From positions 1 through 37,886 of the forward strand of contig JAFGGM010000062.1 in the NCBI GenBank assembly GCA_016930555.1: DNA of 37,886 nt, written 5' to 3'. The notes below the pieces were generated by a model. The model was given only the letters and a program-made list of their open reading frames with translations. It was not told the origin of the DNA and ran no database searches. A program made the translations under genes and the position numbers. Positions within the stretch are counted from its first letter, which is position 1. Each line of letters starts with the position of its first letter. This DNA comes from Candidatus Bathyarchaeum sp. GTDB lineage: Archaea > Thermoproteota > Bathyarchaeia > Bathyarchaeales > Bathyarchaeaceae. Shown one piece after another: positions 14,861-24,017 of this stretch.

Positions 14861-17800
14861 GTGACTATCCCGATGAGCGACGAGTATCGGCAATATGCTG
14901 CTTCTTTGGAGAAAGAACTTGAGGACATATACTCTGTCGTCACAGAAGCCAGAAAAAAAGGGTTAGACCCTACTCTTGCTCCAGAACCTGAGGTAGCAAA
15001 AGATTTGGCTGCCTTAGTGGAAGGTCTTGTTGGTCCCTCTGGCGTCGCTGAGAGCATACGGGATTTAGCTGAGAAAATGTCTCGAGAAGAACTCACCTTC
15101 AGAATAACTGAACAGATAATAAACGGCGATTTCGGTGCCATGGAAGCCCGAGAAGCTGCTGAGCAGGCAATGAGAACTGCCCTCGCTATATTGACTGAAG
15201 GAATAACTGCGGCTCCTATACAAGGCATAGCAAAAGTGGAAATCAAAACTAACCCTGACAAAACAAAATATTTGGCAATCTATTATGCTGGTCCAATACG
15301 TTCAGCTGGTGGCACAGAACAAGCTTTAACAATCATAGTCGGCGACCACATTCGGCGCCTACTCAAGCTGGACCGCTACAAGCCAACAGACGAGGAAGTC
15401 GCTCGGTTCATAGAAGAAGTACGCCTATTTGAACGCTCAATTGCCCGATTTCAGTACCACATCTCAGATGAAGAATTACGAAGAGGCATACAAAACATAC
15501 CCGTGGAGGTAACAGGCACCGAATCAGACCCCGTTGAAGTTTCCACCTTCAGAAACCTCCCCCGAATAGAAACAAACAATGTTCGAGGCGGAGCTCTCCG
15601 AGTAGTAAACGACGGAATAGTGGGACGGGCAGCCAAAGTGCTGACAACTATCGAAAAACTTCACTTTGATGGCTGGGAATGGCTTGGAGGACTGAAAGAG
15701 TTTTCTAAGAAAAAGAAGGCGGGATTCATGGCGGACGTCATAGCAGGGCGTCCAATTTTCTCGTTTCCGTCTAGAACAGGGGGGTTCAGGCTTCGCTACG
15801 GAAGATCCCGTAACACTGGTCTCGCAGCGGTTGGCATCCACCCCGCCACCATGATGGTTGTCCAAAATTTTCTTGCCGCTGGGACCCAGCTTCGTTTAGA
15901 GGGTCCTGGAAAAGGCGGAATTGTGGTTCCTGTGGATAGTATTGAACCTCCTGTTGTAAGATTAAAGAATGGCTCTGTTGTGCGCGTTACTCTCAAGAAT
16001 TTTAAACCTTTAGAGAAGTCGATTGATAAGATTCTGTTTCTCGGGGACATCCTCATTGGATTCGGCGACTTTCTATACACCAACAAGCCTCTTCGTCCGT
16101 CAGGCTACAATGAAGAGTGGTGGCAAGAAGAACTTACGGCAGCTCTTGACAAGAAGTTTGGTGCCGACTTGAAGGCTGCTGCTGGAGCTATAGGCGTTTC
16201 TGTTTCAGTTCTTGAAGAATGGTTGGCTGCTCCTTACAAGAATAAGCCCAACGCCGAAGAAGCCATTGTGATCTCCTCGGTTTTGGGGGTTCCTCTTCAT
16301 CCCTTATTCACCTTTTTCTGGGAAAACATCAACGTTGAAGAGTTTGGAGCCTTAAGAAGTTGGGGGATCGCTTCTGAAATAAAAAAAGAGAATGATACAG
16401 TTCACGAGATTGTTGGCATCAAAGACAAAAGAGAAAAAGGCATTCTCGAGAAGCTTTGCATCCCCCACGAAGTCATCGCAAACAAAATAAAAATGGTTAA
16501 TGATGAGGCGCACATCCTTGCTTTCTGCCTTGGACTAAACGACCCTGACCGCCACGTAGACTCTTCGGAAAGCGTTTTCGAGACTATACAGGCCTTCACA
16601 GGCATTAAAGTTAGGGAGAAGGCTCCTAGTTTTGTAGGCGCAAGAATGGGACGCCCAGAGAAGGCTAAACAGAGGGAAATGAAGCCCCTTGTTCACGCTC
16701 TGTTTCCTGTTGGGCTTGCTGGCGGTTCCCGACGTAACCTTTCTGAAGCTGCAACTAAAGCTTCGATTGAGGTTGATCTTGCTGTGCGTCGCTGTCTAGG
16801 CTGTAATGAAACAACTTTTTTGGTCAAATGCCTAAAATGTGGTTCGGAAACTGTCTTAGAGAAGATTTGTCCTCAATGTGGAAGAAGCTTTAAAGATGAT
16901 GATTGTCCTGTCTGCAAGGTTTCAACCAGAAGTTACGCCAAACAGCAAATCAACATACGGGCTTTGATGCTTTCAGCCTGCAGGAAACTTGGTCTTCCTA
17001 TGTTAAGTCTGGTTAAGGGCGTGAAGGGCATGACAAACCAAACAAAGACGCCAGAGATTCTAGAAAAGGGGATTCTGCGAGCTAGACATGGTTTGTCTGT
17101 CTTCAAGGATGGGACAATACGTTTCGATGTCACAAATGCTCCTCTCAGCCATTTCACTCCCAAGGAGGTCGGCGTCTCTGTTGAGCAACTCAAAAAGAAT
17201 GGGTACCTCCATGATCAGGACGGTAAACACTTAACAGCCCCTGAGCAGATTTGTGAACTTAAGCTTCAGGACGTAGTTGTTCCCCGGAAATGCGCAGACT
17301 ATTTCGTTCATGTTGCCCACTTCCTTGACGAACTCCTCGAGAAAGTATACGAGCTTCCTCCCTACTACAACATCAACAAAGCTTCTGACCTCCTTGGCCG
17401 TCTCATCATAGGTTTGGCACCACACACCTCAGTCGGTATAGTCGGAAGAATCATCGGTTTCACTCCCCTGAATGTCTGTTACGCTCATCCCTTATGGCAT
17501 TCAGCGAAGCGGAGAGACTGTGACGGCGACGAAGATGCTTTGATGTTGGCTTTGGATACCATCCTGAACTTCTCCAAAATCTTTCTGCCCTCCCATATTG
17601 GAGGAATAATGGATGCTCCTATCCTGATTATTCCTGTGGTGAATCCAGTGGAGGTGCAGCGGCAGGCTCATGAAGTGGATGTTGCGGGACAGTATCCTGC
17701 CCTGTTTTATGAAAAAACTTGGGAGAAGGCAGAAACTAGACAGTTAATCAAGTCAATAGATATTGTTGAGCATCGTTTGAATACTGCAGCTCAGTTTGAG

Positions 17801-18280
17801 GGCTACAAGTACACTGTTCCTGTTTCAGACGTTAACATGGGCAACTCTGAAAGTGTATACAAAAAATTGGGAAAGATGACAGACAAACTCCACAGCCAAC
17901 TCATTTTGGCGGAGAAGATTGAAGCCGTCGACGCTGACGTAGTGGCTAAGAAGGTTTTGACCACACATTTTGTTCGGGACATAGCTGGCAATCTGAGAGC
18001 CTTCACAACTCAAAAGTTTCGTTGCAAAGCCTGTAACAAAAAGTTCAGGAGGTTGCCCCTTCTGGGAAAGTGCTCAGCATGTGGAGGCGAATTAACTCTT
18101 ACCGTCTATCGTGGGGGTATCGAGAAGTATTTGCCTGAAGCCCAGAAGCTTGTCAAGAAGTATGGTCTCTCGGAATATTATGCTCAAAGGCTTTCGATGG
18201 TGGCAGATGAAATCTTAATCTTGTTTGAGGGCAAGAAACCTCGGCAGATATGTCTCACAGCCTTTTCAAGTGAGCCTTAG
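14861..18280 (+). CDS. polC: DNA polymerase II (PolD) large subunit DP2
   Basis: Catalytic subunit of the archaeal replicative polymerase PolD, 1139 residues. AAGGAG about 9 nt ahead selects GTG 14861 over the ATG four codons later. The polymerase active site is DCDGDED (residues 886-892; D888 and D890 match the known catalytic pair). Zinc sites: a cluster from about residue 645 (CLGC, CLKCG, CPQCG, CPVC) and another near 1053-1076 (CKAC, CSACG). The C-terminal QICLTAF fits a PIP-like QxxLxxF for PCNA binding. Inteins common in this gene are absent: NQTKTPE and CDGDED are uninterrupted. Usually close to DP1; here 8.5 kb away in the same direction. Confidence 0.97.
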   Translation: MTIPMSDEYRQYAASLEKELEDIYSVVTEARKKGLDPTLAPEPEVAKDLAALVEGLVGPSGVAESIRDLAEKMSREELTFRITEQIINGDFGAMEAREAAEQAMRTALAILTEGITAAPIQGIAKVEIKTNPDKTKYLAIYYAGPIRSAGGTEQALTIIVGDHIRRLLKLDRYKPTDEEVARFIEEVRLFERSIARFQYHISDEELRRGIQNIPVEVTGTESDPVEVSTFRNLPRIETNNVRGGALRVVNDGIVGRAAKVLTTIEKLHFDGWEWLGGLKEFSKKKKAGFMADVIAGRPIFSFPSRTGGFRLRYGRSRNTGLAAVGIHPATMMVVQNFLAAGTQLRLEGPGKGGIVVPVDSIEPPVVRLKNGSVVRVTLKNFKPLEKSIDKILFLGDILIGFGDFLYTNKPLRPSGYNEEWWQEELTAALDKKFGADLKAAAGAIGVSVSVLEEWLAAPYKNKPNAEEAIVISSVLGVPLHPLFTFFWENINVEEFGALRSWGIASEIKKENDTVHEIVGIKDKREKGILEKLCIPHEVIANKIKMVNDEAHILAFCLGLNDPDRHVDSSESVFETIQAFTGIKVREKAPSFVGARMGRPEKAKQREMKPLVHALFPVGLAGGSRRNLSEAATKASIEVDLAVRRCLGCNETTFLVKCLKCGSETVLEKICPQCGRSFKDDDCPVCKVSTRSYAKQQINIRALMLSACRKLGLPMLSLVKGVKGMTNQTKTPEILEKGILRARHGLSVFKDGTIRFDVTNAPLSHFTPKEVGVSVEQLKKNGYLHDQDGKHLTAPEQICELKLQDVVVPRKCADYFVHVAHFLDELLEKVYELPPYYNINKASDLLGRLIIGLAPHTSVGIVGRIIGFTPLNVCYAHPLWHSAKRRDCDGDEDALMLALDTILNFSKIFLPSHIGGIMDAPILIIPVVNPVEVQRQAHEVDVAGQYPALFYEKTWEKAETRQLIKSIDIVEHRLNTAAQFEGYKYTVPVSDVNMGNSESVYKKLGKMTDKLHSQLILAEKIEAVDADVVAKKVLTTHFVRDIAGNLRAFTTQKFRCKACNKKFRRLPLLGKCSACGGELTLTVYRGGIEKYLPEAQKLVKKYGLSEYYAQRLSMVADEILILFEGKKPRQICLTAFSSEP

Positions 18281-18283
18281 AAA

Positions 18284-18298
18284 GCTTTTTTGTTTTAA
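18284..18298 (+). terminator. T-rich end after DP2
   Basis: A run rich in T (CTTTTTTGTTTT) begins a few bases after the DP2 stop, the typical archaeal intrinsic terminator composition. Confidence 0.4.
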
Positions 18299-18321
18299 CA
18301 ACGAACATAGGTTGAGGGTAT

Positions 18322-18630
18322 ATGTTCAAGATAACCCACCACCCCAACGCTTTCCTGACCCTGAAAAGGAACATTCAACCAGGCTTATCAGTTAGGACAC
18401 AGATATTTTCTATTCTTGAAAAGAGGATATGTGACGCTAAAACAGTTTCCAGAGAAACAGACCTTAGCTACAAAACCGTTCTTTATCACCTTCACCTTCT
18501 TGAAGCAGAAAACATTCTGAGCCACAAAGGTAGGCGAACTTATCTTTGGCAACTGACTGGAGTGGGACAGCAAAAACTGGTTGGGAACGCCGCTAAAAGG
18601 GGCAGTCGCAGGGCGATAGTCCGCACTTAG
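18322..18630 (+). CDS. ArsR-like winged-helix transcription regulator
   Basis: A 102-residue protein that is essentially one winged-helix domain. RTQIFSILEKRICDAKTVSRE provides the first helices, TDLSYKTVLYHLHLLEAENIL the helix-turn-helix, and SHKGRRTYLWQLTGVGQQKL the wing. Target and effector are unknown; no metal-binding cysteines are seen. Its last 38 bp overlap, tail to tail, the MazG-like gene on the other strand, so read-through from either would make antisense RNA to the other. Confidence 0.82.
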   Translation: MFKITHHPNAFLTLKRNIQPGLSVRTQIFSILEKRICDAKTVSRETDLSYKTVLYHLHLLEAENILSHKGRRTYLWQLTGVGQQKLVGNAAKRGSRRAIVRT

Positions 18631-18880
18631 GGCATTTGTTGGCATATTTTGAGAGTGCTGCCTTTTCCAGGTCTATGTTGACGATATTTGCCAGAGATGC
18701 TAACCATGCTAAAACGTCAGCAAACTCGTTTTCTATGGCTTTTATGTCGTCTTCTTTTAGGGCTTCTTTCAGTTCCTCCACTTCATCCATAAGCCAGTCC
18801 AGTGTTCCGTCTCTTCCTCGTTCAGAGTCTCTGTGAAGATATAGTTGCTTCATCATGTTTTGGAATTCGCTGATTTGCAT
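18593..18880 (-). CDS. MazG-like nucleotide pyrophosphohydrolase with Cys-rich tail
   Basis: All-alpha NTP pyrophosphohydrolase. From the ATG at 18880, which has GAGG 9 nt upstream, it is 95 residues; a TTG at 18901 would give 102. The metal-binding pattern of the family is present: DEVEELKEAL, then ENEFADVLAWLASLAN. The length fits a single-domain MazG, which probably removes aberrant NTPs. The C terminus CPKCGLSPCDCPF holds four cysteines and could bind zinc. It overlaps the HTH gene by 38 bp tail to tail. Confidence 0.85.
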   Translation of the reverse strand: MQISEFQNMMKQLYLHRDSERGRDGTLDWLMDEVEELKEALKEDDIKAIENEFADVLAWLASLANIVNIDLEKAALSKYANKCPKCGLSPCDCPF

Positions 18881-18939
18881 CCTGGGTTTCCTCACAACCA
18901 ATTCGTAGATATCAGCTAATTAAAATGGCGCCTACTTCA

Positions 18940-19758
18940 TTATCTTCGTCTATAGCCTTCGATGCATCCCTGCTTAATTTGACCAACCAGTTGAGCGATT
19001 TGGGGCAATGTCTCCTCAGGATTTTCTAGGTTCTTCTCATAAACCTTAGCGTAACAGCTTCCAGCTATTGCGCCGTCAGCCCCTGCCGCAACAACATTCG
19101 AGGCTTGCTTTTTGTTTGAGATGCCGAAGCCTGCCATCAGAGGCATATCTGTGTGGCGTCTAACTCTTTGTACCAGTTTCAGTGTGGAGTCATCTAGGCT
19201 CTCGCGTGCCCCTGTGACGCCTTCAACGTTTATGACGTAAAGGAAGCCTGATGCAAAGTCTGTGATTTTCTTTAGCCTGTCCTCGGTTGTTGTTGGGGCT
19301 ATCTGAAATATTACGTGAATGCTGCTGCGTTTTCCTTCAGCCAACAGAACATCCGCTTCTTCAACTGGAACATTAGGAATAATTACGGCTTGAGCGCCAA
19401 CCTCCCTTATTCTGTTCATGAAGGTTCCTACGCCCATGACATAGGGGATATTATAGTAGGTCGTTACAACAATCGGATTCTCTACGCCTCTATCCCGCAG
19501 ATTTTTTATGCCCTGAATACACTTGCTGGGTGTTACACCGTTCTCTAGTGCCCTCTCGCATACTGCCTGAAAGGTTGGGCCATCCGCTGTTGGGTCAGAG
19601 AATGGGATTCCGAACTCAAGGATATCCGCGCCGTTTTCAACCAATGTTTGAATCAGCTTGAGGGAAAACTCTTTGTGGGGATCTCCCAAATAAACGTGGG
19701 GCATATGGGCGCCCTCTCTTTTGTTTTTTAGTTCTTCGAACGTTTTTTCAAGATTCAT
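18940..19758 (-). CDS. trpA: Tryptophan synthase alpha subunit
   Basis: Cleaves indole-3-glycerol phosphate to indole and glyceraldehyde-3-phosphate and passes indole to TrpB. 272 residues, TIM barrel. ADILEFGIPFSDPTADGP holds the catalytic Glu and Asp; GVTGARESLD and MAGFGISNKKQ line the phosphate site, with DGAIAGSCY near the end. Last gene of the trp operon. Its ATG overlaps trpB by 11 bp, consistent with production of the two subunits in step. Confidence 0.96.
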   Translation of the reverse strand: MNLEKTFEELKNKREGAHMPHVYLGDPHKEFSLKLIQTLVENGADILEFGIPFSDPTADGPTFQAVCERALENGVTPSKCIQGIKNLRDRGVENPIVVTTYYNIPYVMGVGTFMNRIREVGAQAVIIPNVPVEEADVLLAEGKRSSIHVIFQIAPTTTEDRLKKITDFASGFLYVINVEGVTGARESLDDSTLKLVQRVRRHTDMPLMAGFGISNKKQASNVVAAGADGAIAGSCYAKVYEKNLENPEETLPQIAQLVGQIKQGCIEGYRRR

Positions 19759-20923
19759 GGAAATACCTCATTATGGTTTCTAAGTCCTTGTCGCCTCTTC
19801 CAGAAAAGTTCAGAACCACAAGTTCGTTCTTGTCAAACTCTTCCTTGTGATTCACCATGTAAGCTATGGCATGGGCTGTTTCAAGGGCAGGTATCAACCC
19901 CTCAGCTTTGCTCATGATTTTCACTGCCTCAAACACCTGACTGTCAAAGGCGTAACCCGTTTTCACCCTTCCACTATTACCTAAAAACGAGATTTCAGGT
20001 CCTCTTCCAGGATAATTGAGCCCAGCCGCTCTTGTCCTTGACGGCTTAATCTGACCATTTTCGTCTTGTAGTACTTGCATTAGGGCGCCGTGAAGTATTC
20101 CGGGTTTGCCTATCTGGAAGGCGGCGGCGTTGTTGTCGGATTCTAGGCTTTCGCCTCCCCCCTCAACGAAAATCAGTCTGACGTCTTTTTCTTTTATGAA
20201 TGGTCTGAAGGCTCCCAGAGCGTTGCTTCCTCCGCTGCCGCAAGCTACTATAGTGTCTGGCAGTCTGCCTTCTTTTTCAAGTATCTGCTTTTTGATTTCT
20301 TTTCCAATTACGCTCTGGAATGTTGCAACAATCTCAGGAAACGGATGGGGTCCCACTGTTGAGCCCATAAGATAGTGAGTGGTCATTGAGCAGGTGGTCC
20401 ATTTTCTTAGAGTGTCAGAAACAGCATCTTTCAGAACGCCCATGCCAATGTCAACAGGCGTTACTTTGGCTCCCAACAGTTTTATCCGTTTTACGTTGCT
20501 TGCCTGACGTTTGATGTCCTTCACGCCCATGAAAACTTCTGTCTCTAGTTGGCACACGTTGCCAGCCATGGCTGTTGCAAGGCCGTGTTGTCCTGCCGCG
20601 GTTTCTGTGATTAACCGTGTTTTGCCCATTTCCTTGGTTAAAAGCGCCTGACCTAACGTGTTGTTGAGTTTATGTGAGCCTCCACACACCAGGTCTTCTC
20701 TTTTGAGGTAGACTTTGGAGCCTACGAGTTCGCTGAAGTTCCTTGCGTAGTAGAGTGAGGTTGGTCTTCCAGCATAATCCCTTAGTAGCCCATTGAGTTT
20801 GGCTTGGAATTCTGCTGTTGGATAATGCTTTTCAAAGGCTGCTTCCAGCTCGATGAGAATCGGCATCAAGACTTCATTCACGTACTGTCCGCCGAAATCT
20901 CCAAATTTTCCTTTCTTCTTCAA
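19748..20923 (-). CDS. trpB: Tryptophan synthase beta subunit
   Basis: PLP enzyme joining indole and serine to tryptophan. 391 residues, the TrpB1 type that pairs with TrpA. FGDFGGQYV opens the protein. The PLP lysine segment reads GGSHKLNN where TGAHKINN is common, and the catalytic Glu segment reads ETAAGQHG where ETGAGQHG is common. The serine/phosphate loop is CGSGGSNALG and the C-terminal NFSGRGDKD is intact. It starts at TTG 20923 with AGGTGA about 7 nt upstream. The substitutions are mild and activity is expected. Confidence 0.95.
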   Translation of the reverse strand: MKKKGKFGDFGGQYVNEVLMPILIELEAAFEKHYPTAEFQAKLNGLLRDYAGRPTSLYYARNFSELVGSKVYLKREDLVCGGSHKLNNTLGQALLTKEMGKTRLITETAAGQHGLATAMAGNVCQLETEVFMGVKDIKRQASNVKRIKLLGAKVTPVDIGMGVLKDAVSDTLRKWTTCSMTTHYLMGSTVGPHPFPEIVATFQSVIGKEIKKQILEKEGRLPDTIVACGSGGSNALGAFRPFIKEKDVRLIFVEGGGESLESDNNAAAFQIGKPGILHGALMQVLQDENGQIKPSRTRAAGLNYPGRGPEISFLGNSGRVKTGYAFDSQVFEAVKIMSKAEGLIPALETAHAIAYMVNHKEEFDKNELVVLNFSGRGDKDLETIMRYFHES

Positions 20924-20937
20924 TCTGATTCACCTAC

Positions 20938-21600
20938 TCAATTGTCCTGTAACTTGATTTCCTTTGCATTTTCAACAAAAGCCTGAACTTTCTCATGATC
21001 TTTGATTCCGGGTCGAAGTTCAACGCCGCTAGCAACATCCACAGCATATGGCTGAACCGTCCTGACTGCCTCTTGGACGTTTTCGGGCTTCAATCCCCCT
21101 GCAAGGATCAGAGGAAGGGGGGCAACCGCTTCTTTGATTTGTTTGCTTAAGTTCCAGTCATGGATTCTGCCTGTTCCGCCGTATTGACCTTTGATAAAGG
21201 AATCCAAAAGCACTGCATCAAACCTTTTCAGTTCTTCTATTGCTGTTTCTCTCAGGGCGTCTTTTGTCACGTAGACTGTTTTTATCAGGCGAGTGTCCCT
21301 TATTTTCTCACGAACTTCTGAAGCCTCAAATTCGTTTTTCCCGTGAAGTTGGATGGCTGACGGCTTCAATGTTTCACAGATTTCAGCAAGCCCCTTTATA
21401 CTCTCGGGTGCAGTAACCACCAAGCTATCAACGAAGATTGGCACCTGTTTCAGCAAAGTTTTAGCCCTTTCGAGGGTCAGATTTCTTGGCGACGAGGGAA
21501 CCCCCACAAGGAATCCAACAGCATTCGCTCCTGCAGCCACAGCAGCATCCACGTCCTCTTCTCGGGTTATCCCACAAATCTTGACTCTGACTCTTCTCAA
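20938..21600 (-). CDS. trpF: Phosphoribosylanthranilate isomerase
   Basis: Amadori rearrangement of phosphoribosylanthranilate to CdRP in tryptophan synthesis. 220 residues, TIM barrel. KICGITREEDVDAAV carries the catalytic Cys and AVLLDSF the catalytic Asp; ILAGGLKPENV and VDVASGVE bind phosphate. The start is TTG 21600, overlapping the trpC stop by 4 bp, so translation is probably coupled. Stand-alone, not fused to TrpC. Confidence 0.95.
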   Translation of the reverse strand: MRRVRVKICGITREEDVDAAVAAGANAVGFLVGVPSSPRNLTLERAKTLLKQVPIFVDSLVVTAPESIKGLAEICETLKPSAIQLHGKNEFEASEVREKIRDTRLIKTVYVTKDALRETAIEELKRFDAVLLDSFIKGQYGGTGRIHDWNLSKQIKEAVAPLPLILAGGLKPENVQEAVRTVQPYAVDVASGVELRPGIKDHEKVQAFVENAKEIKLQDN

Positions 21601-22376
21601 TGGGTGGTAACAAACTCCTTAACCTTTTTTTCGATGTTGCCAGCCATCATGATTGCTGACCCAATTAAAAAAGCTTGAGCGCCACATCTCCTAAGAAAAC
21701 TGATGTCTGCTGGCGCTATCATTCCGCTTTCACTAACAACGACCTTACCCTGATTATCAACTTTTTTCAGTATTCTCTCAGTTATCCCAATGTCAACTTT
21801 CAGCGTTCTAAGGTCCCGATTGTTGATTCCAACAAGGTCAGCATCGGTTTCTACGGCAGCTTCAAACTCATTTTCGTTGTGGGTTTCCAGTAACACCTCA
21901 AGATTTCTTGTATGCGCTTCTGCAATCATCTCTTCAATACTGTGTTCGCAATATCTTCGTTCAAATAGGGCTTCTATCAACAGAACAACGTTGGCTCCGA
22001 TTCTTGAAGCTGCCTCAAGCTGAGTCAGGTCAATAATTATATCTTTCATGAGAATTGGAAGCTCTATCGCTTCTCTGACCTGTGTCAGGTAACTGAGAGA
22101 GCCACTGAAATGTTTGGGCTCTGTCAGAACCGATATTCCTGTTGCTCCCCCTCTTTCCATGGCTGTTGCAACTTCTTGGGGGTCAAAACTTTTTCTTATT
22201 GTTCCTCTGGAGGGAGAGGCAGCCTTTATTTCTGTGATTACTGCGTTCTGTTTGTTTTTGATAATCGCCATCTTAAGGCTAACCTGAGAGAACGTGCCCT
22301 GAGCTGTAACCTTATAGTAGCCTTGGTTGACGGTTTTTTTGGCGTCAAGTGCCAGTTTGTCGAGAAAATCAGGCAT
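21597..22376 (-). CDS. trpC: Indole-3-glycerol phosphate synthase
   Basis: Closes the indole ring from CdRP. 259 residues from the ATG at 22376, which has GGAG 8 nt upstream and overlaps the trpD stop; a TTG at 22397 would add seven residues. Motifs: ITEIKAASPSRG near residue 53 (catalytic Lys), LTEPKHFSGS, PILMKDIIID, LVGINNRDLRT, VVSESGM and FLIGSAIM. Confidence 0.95.
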   Translation of the reverse strand: MPDFLDKLALDAKKTVNQGYYKVTAQGTFSQVSLKMAIIKNKQNAVITEIKAASPSRGTIRKSFDPQEVATAMERGGATGISVLTEPKHFSGSLSYLTQVREAIELPILMKDIIIDLTQLEAASRIGANVVLLIEALFERRYCEHSIEEMIAEAHTRNLEVLLETHNENEFEAAVETDADLVGINNRDLRTLKVDIGITERILKKVDNQGKVVVSESGMIAPADISFLRRCGAQAFLIGSAIMMAGNIEKKVKEFVTTH

Positions 22377-23430
22377 GCTCTGTCTCCAACTGTTCAAGCT
22401 TTGAAAGGTCTCCGTGCGAGAATTTGATTAATTCCTTGAGTTTTCTGTATGCTGCACCGCTTTCAATTGATTCTTTGGCTACTTCCATTCCGTAACCGAA
22501 ATCTTCAGCCTTGCCTGCTACGATTATGGCTGCTGCCCCGTTAACCTGCACAATTTCCCGCTTTGGGTCAGTAGCGTCAAGGCATCCATTCAAGATTTTG
22601 AAGGTGATTTCTGCACTTTCTTCTGGTGTGGTTCCTTTAATTTCCTCTATTTTGGCTGTTTTGATGTCTAAATCTTCTGGTGCCATCTCCCTTGTTGTAA
22701 TCTTGCCTTCTTTTAACCACGAAACCCGTGTCTTTCCTATGGTAGATATCTCATCTAAACCATCTAAACCATGGACAACCATCGCTTCTTCGGAACCAAG
22801 ACTCTTCAGAGAATTGGCTAGAGGCTCAGTTAATCTGGGGTCATAAACTCCCAGTAGCTGGGAGTTGGCGTCCGCAGGATTCGTCAGGGGACCAAGAACA
22901 TTGAATACTGTTCTGATGCCCACCTCCTTTCTTGGACCAATAGCATACTTCATAGCTGGATGAAAGGCAGGAGCAAACATGAAACCCACCCCCACCTCCT
23001 CGATAGCCCGTTCAACATCCTTAGGAACTATACTGAGGTTAAGCCCAAGCATCTCCAAAACATCGGCGCTGCCACATTTACTGGTTACTGACCTGTTTCC
23101 ATGCTTAGCTACTGCAACATCTGCTCCAGCAACAACAAAGGCTGTGGTGGTGCTGATGTTGAATGTTTTGATTTTGTCTCCTCCAGTTCCGCAAGTGTCA
23201 ACTAGCCGCCCCTTTACTTTGGGGCTAATTTGGTTACAATACTGTTTCATGACGGATGTGAAAGCGGTTATTTCGTCGGATGTTTCGCCTTTCATTCTTA
23301 AGGCGGTTAATAATGCACCTATTTGGGTGTTTGTTGCTTCGCCAGACATTATTTCTTTCATGCTTGCTGCTGACTCTTCGTAGGTTAAGTCTGCGCCGTT
23401 AACCAGTTTCTTTATATTCTCTTTGATCAC
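22369..23430 (-). CDS. trpD: Anthranilate phosphoribosyltransferase
   Basis: Transfers phosphoribose from PRPP to anthranilate. 353 residues, the usual length. VDTCGTGGDKIKTFNIST is the PRPP-binding motif, and AKHGNRSVTSKCGSADVLE and GVGFMFAPAFHPA are typical of the family. The start is GTG 23430, overlapping the trpG stop by 4 bp. Separate from TrpG, unlike enterobacterial fusions. Confidence 0.96.
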   Translation of the reverse strand: MIKENIKKLVNGADLTYEESAASMKEIMSGEATNTQIGALLTALRMKGETSDEITAFTSVMKQYCNQISPKVKGRLVDTCGTGGDKIKTFNISTTTAFVVAGADVAVAKHGNRSVTSKCGSADVLEMLGLNLSIVPKDVERAIEEVGVGFMFAPAFHPAMKYAIGPRKEVGIRTVFNVLGPLTNPADANSQLLGVYDPRLTEPLANSLKSLGSEEAMVVHGLDGLDEISTIGKTRVSWLKEGKITTREMAPEDLDIKTAKIEEIKGTTPEESAEITFKILNGCLDATDPKREIVQVNGAAAIIVAGKAEDFGYGMEVAKESIESGAAYRKLKELIKFSHGDLSKLEQLETEHA

Positions 23431-24017
23431 CGTTCATTCCGTCCGTCAAGAAAGTTTTTGATTATCTTCTTTCCGTCTTCACACAGTATGGATTCAGGAT
23501 GAAATTGCAGTCCTGTAATTGGGTATGTTCTATGACGAACGCCCATAACTTCGCCATCTTCAGAGGATTCGGCGCTCACTTCGATACATGATGGAATAGA
23601 ACTCTTTTCCCCAACAAGAGAATGATACCGGGTTCCAGCAAAGGGGTTCTTAACACCCTCAAAAACGCCTTTTCCATCATGTTTAATTATGCTCGTTTTT
23701 CCATGCATCAGCCGATTTGCCCTGACAACTTTTCCGCCAAAAACAGAGACTATTCCCTGACTCCCAAGACAAACGCCCAACGTGGGAATCTTGCAGCTCA
23801 TCTTCTGCAGAATTTCCGAACAAACTCCGAAATAGTGAGGGTCCTCGGGGGTGCCTGGACCTGGAGAGATGACAATTCGTTCAGGATTAAGGCGCATGGC
23901 CTGTTCGAGGTCGATTTGGTCGTTTCTGTAAACGAAGGGCTCTCCTCCAAGTTCTCCAATGTACTGGACAAGATTATAGACGAAGGAGTCATAATTATCA
24001 ATAACCAAAACTTTCAT
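23427..24017 (-). CDS. trpG: Anthranilate synthase glutamine amidotransferase subunit
   Basis: Class I glutaminase supplying ammonia to TrpE. 196 residues. The oxyanion strand is ISPGPGTPED. The nucleophile is C83 in GVCLGSQG, where the family usually has GVCLGHQ, so a His is replaced by Ser next to the active site. H173 and E175 in QFHPES complete the triad. It overlaps trpE and trpD by 4 bp each. It could also serve folate synthesis as PabA, as in many archaea. Confidence 0.95.
   Translation of the reverse strand: MKVLVIDNYDSFVYNLVQYIGELGGEPFVYRNDQIDLEQAMRLNPERIVISPGPGTPEDPHYFGVCSEILQKMSCKIPTLGVCLGSQGIVSVFGGKVVRANRLMHGKTSIIKHDGKGVFEGVKNPFAGTRYHSLVGEKSSIPSCIEVSAESSEDGEVMGVRHRTYPITGLQFHPESILCEDGKKIIKNFLDGRNER

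Noticed and set aside
16086-16568. Inteins in DP2
   Set aside because: DP2 is a frequent intein host, but the frame is continuous at 1139 residues and the usual insertion sites are uninterrupted.
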